Shown: positions 5,521-8,554 of the stretch, in pieces
Position numbering within the stretch: position 1 is the stretch's first letter
Layout: each line of letters begins with the position of its first letter
NCBI GenBank assembly: GCA_964534335.1
Contig: CAZHPS010000298.1
Location: forward strand, 1-8,554
DNA: 8,554 bases
Origin: JAABRU01 sp964534335
GTDB lineage: Bacteria > Desulfobacterota > Desulfobacteria > Desulfobacterales > Desulfococcaceae
Reading direction: 5' to 3'
Notes under the pieces: generated by a model
The model's input: the letters and a program-made list of their open reading frames with translations, nothing else
Told to the model about the DNA's origin: nothing
The model's database searches: none
Translations under genes and position numbers: made by a program

Positions 5521-5996
5521 GCAACACAGGCCCTCTTATCTCTGTCGAAAAACTGAGAGATGGTTATGGTTTTATACGGAAACTGTACCGCAAAATTCTG
5601 ATTCCTCCCAAAGTTGCAGAGGAAATTTCAGAGCGGTATGAAAACTTTGAATCTTATCTTCAGCATTATAAAGTTGCAGATCTGATCGAAATCAGACCGG
5701 TTGGTGAAATTGTCCGCATTGAAGGTATTCAGAATCTGGATAATGGTGAAATCGAAGCCATTTCTCTGGCTGCCGAATCAGGGTTTGAACTTCTGATAGA
5801 AGAAACAATGGGAAGAAGTCTTGCACTGAAAGCAGGGATAAAAATTTCAGGTATTGCAGGACTGATCGGAAGCGCATACAAAGCCGGACTGATCAGCAAA
5901 GATGAGGCTGAAGATAATCTTCAGACACTTTTGAAAACATGCCGTATTAACATCAGAGTACATACGGCAGTATCACATTTTTTACATACCGTATGA
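5502..5996 (+). CDS. DUF3368 PIN-like toxin
   Basis: This 164-residue protein is a DUF3368 member of the PIN-domain superfamily, whose proven members are Mg-dependent ribonucleases, mostly toxins. VVSNTGPLIS (5-14) holds Asn8 at the place of the first PIN aspartate, which is usual for DUF3368. PPKVAEEI (35-42) gives Glu40/Glu41. LDNGEIEAISLA (79-90) gives Glu83 and Glu85. LLIEETMGRSLA (97-108) replaces the common 'LLIDD-x-x-x-R' with Glu-Glu, a conservative change. GIAGLIGSAYKAGLI (117-131) is the conserved glycine-containing helix. ATG 5502 lies within the antitoxin gene; GTG 5514 would give the more usual MVSNTGPLI start, but no ribosome site favours it. Length is normal and no stop or frameshift is seen, so it appears intact. 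Toxicity is inferred. Confidence 0.85.
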   Translation: MQKTVVSNTGPLISVEKLRDGYGFIRKLYRKILIPPKVAEEISERYENFESYLQHYKVADLIEIRPVGEIVRIEGIQNLDNGEIEAISLAAESGFELLIEETMGRSLALKAGIKISGIAGLIGSAYKAGLISKDEAEDNLQTLLKTCRINIRVHTAVSHFLHTV

Positions 5997-6040
5997 ACAG
6001 GATTTGCTGCTTCACCTGATCTGCGAACAGAATGAGTAAG

Positions 6041-6081
6041 AAAAAAGACTGTGAACGGTTCACAGTTTTCTTTCTTTTTTT
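6041..6081 (+). terminator. Intrinsic terminator of the toxin-antitoxin cluster
   Basis: ACTGTGAAC (6048-6056) and GTTCACAGT (6058-6066) form a perfect 9-bp dyad around a single G; in RNA about 7 bp would pair with a 5-base loop. The A-run upstream (6041-6046) and the T-rich tract downstream (TTTCTTTCTTTTTTT, 6067-6081) make it a classic intrinsic terminator, possibly working in both directions. It lies about 45 bases after the DUF3368 stop. Confidence 0.88.
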
Positions 6082-6103
6082 GTATGGATAATGTATGACA
6101 TGC

Positions 6104-6127
6104 CTGACGGTAAAACTGACGGTAAAA
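6104..6127. repeat. 12-bp tandem duplication upstream of the secreted-protein gene
   Basis: CTGACGGTAAAA occurs twice head to tail at 6104-6115 and 6116-6127, and a third start (TGAC) follows. It lies 30 bases upstream of the ATG at 6158, between the terminator and the ribosome site AAGGAG (6145-6150). It could be a regulator binding site in the leader or simply a local slippage duplication; nothing in the sequence decides. Confidence 0.55.
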
Positions 6128-6157
6128 TGACAACTTTTAATCAAAAGGAGATGCAAA

Positions 6158-8440
6158 ATGAAACGTTTTTTCAAAGTATCATCAGTGGCTTGTTTTGTTT
6201 TCATGTTTTTGGGAATGGGATCGATTCATGCTGTTGAATCTCCAATTTGTGAAACAACCAATGGAAAATGTTATTACATTTCAAATAAACAAGGATCTGG
6301 CAGTGGTACATTTGAAGATCCTTTTGGAATGGATGATCTGCCTAAAAGTGATATTAAATATTGCGGTCTTTCCTGCCCTGCTTGTGAAATCCTTCAACCT
6401 GGGGATATTTTGTACTTCAGAGAAGGCAGGTACGAATTGTTAACCTGTCCTGGTGATGGTAATTATTATATAGGATATTTGAGAACAAAACAATCAGGAT
6501 TACCTGATGCACCGATCTCTTTTAAGGCTTATCCTGGTGAATCTGTGCAACTAATAAAAAAAAATGAAGGGAGTCAGCCAATTCTTGGCAATTGTGGAAG
6601 TGATTACATTGTATATAAAGGGTTTACACTATTTCCGAATGCCGCAACAGGCGCCAGGATTTCTGGAATCGGTGTTGAACTATCACATTGTGAAATAATA
6701 GGGCAGTATGTGGCAACTGCTGATAATCATGATGGTATTCGTATTCAGGCTGCGGAAAATTCATGGATTCATCATAATAAAATTTATGGAGTAACAGGAT
6801 TGAGTGGTAACAGTGCAGGTATAAAACTTTATAGAACAAAAAATATAATTATCGAAGATAACTATATATATCAGAATACTGCCGGTATCTCTGATAAAGA
6901 GTCAGGAATAAATAATACTTACAGGCGCAATTACTTAAATGAAAATATTGACAGTTTTTATGGAAATAATCAAGGCAATATATCTACAATATTTATTTAT
7001 GATAATGTGATAGCAGGCAGACTTGAGTTGCATTGTCTTACAGAAAATGCTGAGGTTCATGATAATCTGATATTGTATAATTACCTAACAGGTGCATGGG
7101 CTGGAGCAACATGGAATACCAAACTTTGGAATAATATTGTTATTTCCAAATCTGATAAAATTGTTGCCTATCGTGAACCTCAGAATGCTTTTGTCAATAC
7201 AGGTGATAAGCGTCATCTTGCTTATATGGATTATAATCTATATGATGCCACACCAGAGTATCGTTTTGGTGAATATGCTCCTCAACATACGTTCAGGCCG
7301 TTTAACATATCAGAAATGCAGAGTATGGGGTTTGAAAACAACAGCGTGGCAGTTAACAGTGTAAATGATGTATTTGTTGATGAAGCTTCCTATGAACTTT
7401 TGCCAAGATGGAAAAATTCAGGAAGATACGGTGACGCTTTTGGGCCGGAAAATATTAAGGAAGTTCTTGATATTTCCCGTTATGGAACTACTGCAAAAGA
7501 TGTAAAACCGAATGGTTATCTTGCATATTACCCCTTTACCGGCAATGCTGATGACCAAAGCGGCAACAGCAAACATGCGTCTGTTAATGGAGCCACACTG
7601 ACAACAGATCGCTTCGGAACCCCCGGCAGTGCCTATGATTTTGACGGATCAGCCAGTTATATTGCCACACCCATAGAAATCAACCCTTCCGCCCTGCCTG
7701 CCATAACCATGTCTGCATGGGTGTATCCCAGAAAAACCGGAGAGGGAAGCCAGCAGAACAGACGGCAGATTCTTTCCCATGACGATGGAGGCTTTGACCG
7801 TTCCATGCTCATGGAAAACAGTCAGTGGAGTGCATTTACCGGCATCGGGTGCTGGAATACCGGAGCCGCAGTGGATTTGAACACATGGCAGCATATTGCC
7901 GTAGTGTATGATACATCAAACATCCGCTTTTATAAAAACGGTGTTGAATATTCTTACGGATCAGCACCGCAGAACGGTTCCAGTGTCAACAAACTGCGGA
8001 TAGGCGACAATCCCGGTGAATGGAATGAATTTTTTGATGGAATTATTGATGATGTTCGCATATCGGGCCGTGCGCTTTCCCATACGGAAATTATGAACAT
8101 ATATGAAAACAATCAGTATGTTTCCTGTATCCATACCGATGATGACCTGCTTTTTTACATGTGCGCTGAATATTACGGAAAGAAATACCGTTTTGAAATG
8201 AATTATGAGCCAATGCCCTTTATACCGGACGGACATTACTGGAAAATGGATGCGGCCACCTTCACAGAAACAGCAGAAGGCGACTGTATTCCTGTAGTCG
8301 ATGATCTGACCTTTGACATGTGCGCGGAATATCAGGGCGTGCCATATTATTTCACATTGGATTACTCGCCCCGGACAGATGTTCCTGAAGGTGAATTCTA
8401 CTGGAAAATGGACGTAAGCACCCTCAGAACCGCGCCATAA
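6158..8440 (+). CDS. Secreted beta-helix plus LamG protein with C-terminal tandem repeat
   Basis: The 760-residue product begins with a Sec signal peptide (MKRFFKV, hydrophobic 8-21, likely cut after SIHA at residue 25). Residues 39-135 look like the start of pectate-lyase-like proteins (YYISNKQGSGSGTFEDPF, LQPGDILYFREGRYEL, ISFKAYPGE), and 145-340 form right-handed beta-helix rungs (HDGIRIQAAENSWIHHNKIYG; GIKLYRTKNIIIEDNYIYQN). Residues 452-650 are a LamG/concanavalin-like domain (GYLAYYPFTGNADDQSGN, SAYDFDGSASYI, MSAWVYPR, NTWQHIAVVYD, FDGIIDDVRISGRALSHTEI). Residues 657-703 and 710-756 are two copies of a C-x-x-x-x-DDL-x-F-x-MCAEY-x-G-x-x-Y unit ending in YWKMD. No anchor, PEP-CTERM or sorting tail is visible. 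It is probably a surface or extracellular polysaccharide-binding protein; enzyme activity cannot be assigned. AAGGAG at 6145-6150 fixes the start. The first two thirds are markedly AT-rich compared with the LamG part. Confidence 0.88.
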   Translation: MKRFFKVSSVACFVFMFLGMGSIHAVESPICETTNGKCYYISNKQGSGSGTFEDPFGMDDLPKSDIKYCGLSCPACEILQPGDILYFREGRYELLTCPGDGNYYIGYLRTKQSGLPDAPISFKAYPGESVQLIKKNEGSQPILGNCGSDYIVYKGFTLFPNAATGARISGIGVELSHCEIIGQYVATADNHDGIRIQAAENSWIHHNKIYGVTGLSGNSAGIKLYRTKNIIIEDNYIYQNTAGISDKESGINNTYRRNYLNENIDSFYGNNQGNISTIFIYDNVIAGRLELHCLTENAEVHDNLILYNYLTGAWAGATWNTKLWNNIVISKSDKIVAYREPQNAFVNTGDKRHLAYMDYNLYDATPEYRFGEYAPQHTFRPFNISEMQSMGFENNSVAVNSVNDVFVDEASYELLPRWKNSGRYGDAFGPENIKEVLDISRYGTTAKDVKPNGYLAYYPFTGNADDQSGNSKHASVNGATLTTDRFGTPGSAYDFDGSASYIATPIEINPSALPAITMSAWVYPRKTGEGSQQNRRQILSHDDGGFDRSMLMENSQWSAFTGIGCWNTGAAVDLNTWQHIAVVYDTSNIRFYKNGVEYSYGSAPQNGSSVNKLRIGDNPGEWNEFFDGIIDDVRISGRALSHTEIMNIYENNQYVSCIHTDDDLLFYMCAEYYGKKYRFEMNYEPMPFIPDGHYWKMDAATFTETAEGDCIPVVDDLTFDMCAEYQGVPYYFTLDYSPRTDVPEGEFYWKMDVSTLRTAP

Positions 8441-8462
8441 ATATACATCCGGTTTCCATCAA

Positions 8463-8495
8463 AGACCCTAATGTTTTTTCAAAACATTAGGGTCT
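8463..8495. other. Perfect 15-bp hairpin downstream of the secreted-protein gene
   Basis: AGACCCTAATGTTTT (8463-8477) and its exact complement (8481-8495) are separated by TTC. The hairpin would be very stable and starts 23 bases after the stop codon at 8438-8440, a terminator-like position. However, no T-run follows on either strand (CACAATCAGC on the + side), so it is not a standard intrinsic terminator. It may be an mRNA 3'-end stabiliser or a dispersed repeat. The last 59 bases of the window hold nothing that I can identify. Confidence 0.6.
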
Positions 8496-8554
8496 CACAA
8501 TCAGCCCTTTCAAGGTGAGTTTTGGCAAATTCAAATCAATTTTTTAATCAAAAA

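Overview
The window reads as chromosomal DNA from a Gram-negative, anaerobic, sulfate-reducer-like bacterium, most plausibly a Desulfobacterota (Desulfobacterales-type) deltaproteobacterium. This is inferred from the order precorrin-2 dehydrogenase, CcsA-type cytochrome c assembly protein, glutamyl-tRNA reductase, from abundant short palindromic repeats between genes, from an UPF0175/DUF3368 toxin-antitoxin pair, and from a large secreted LamG protein. No 16S or other decisive taxonomic marker is present. All genes that I can support lie on the + strand.

Region 1 (1-3309) is a housekeeping tetrapyrrole/cytochrome block. It starts with the C-terminal tail of an unidentified CxxC protein, followed by a stand-alone precorrin-2 dehydrogenase/ferrochelatase (siroheme branch), ccsA (haem handling for cytochrome c maturation) and hemA (first committed step of the C5 tetrapyrrole pathway). 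ccsA and hemA overlap. The gap of about 280 bp between the dehydrogenase and ccsA is filled by two families of palindromic repeats: three short hairpin units, then a perfect 33-bp inverted repeat made of two REP-like units.

Region 2 (3310-4111) is a repeat-rich scar region. An array of four roughly 49-bp units sits between 20-bp near-perfect inverted repeats. Next comes a small 70-residue protein, then a 46-residue fragment of a retropepsin-like aspartic protease that keeps the DSG catalytic motif and stops one base before the conserved end of the repeat element recurs. It looks like a small-protein plus protease module broken by repeat traffic.

Region 3 (4112-5996) is accessory. It has a stand-alone PD-(D/E)XK nuclease-fold protein, then four tightly overlapping small genes: an AbrB/SpoVT-type protein, a DUF104 (AF2212-like) protein, an UPF0175 protein and a DUF3368 PIN-like toxin. 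Three antitoxin-type proteins thus precede one recognisable toxin. The cluster ends at a strong intrinsic terminator.

Region 4 (5997-8554) carries one secreted protein of 760 residues: signal peptide, right-handed beta-helix, LamG domain, and two copies of a C-terminal repeat of about 47 residues. The beta-helix part is clearly more AT-rich than the LamG part, which suggests a mosaic gene. A perfect 15-bp hairpin lies just downstream.

No RNA genes and no CRISPR array were seen. The most unusual items are the compound antitoxin/toxin cluster, the broken protease module with its repeat junction, and the mosaic surface protein.
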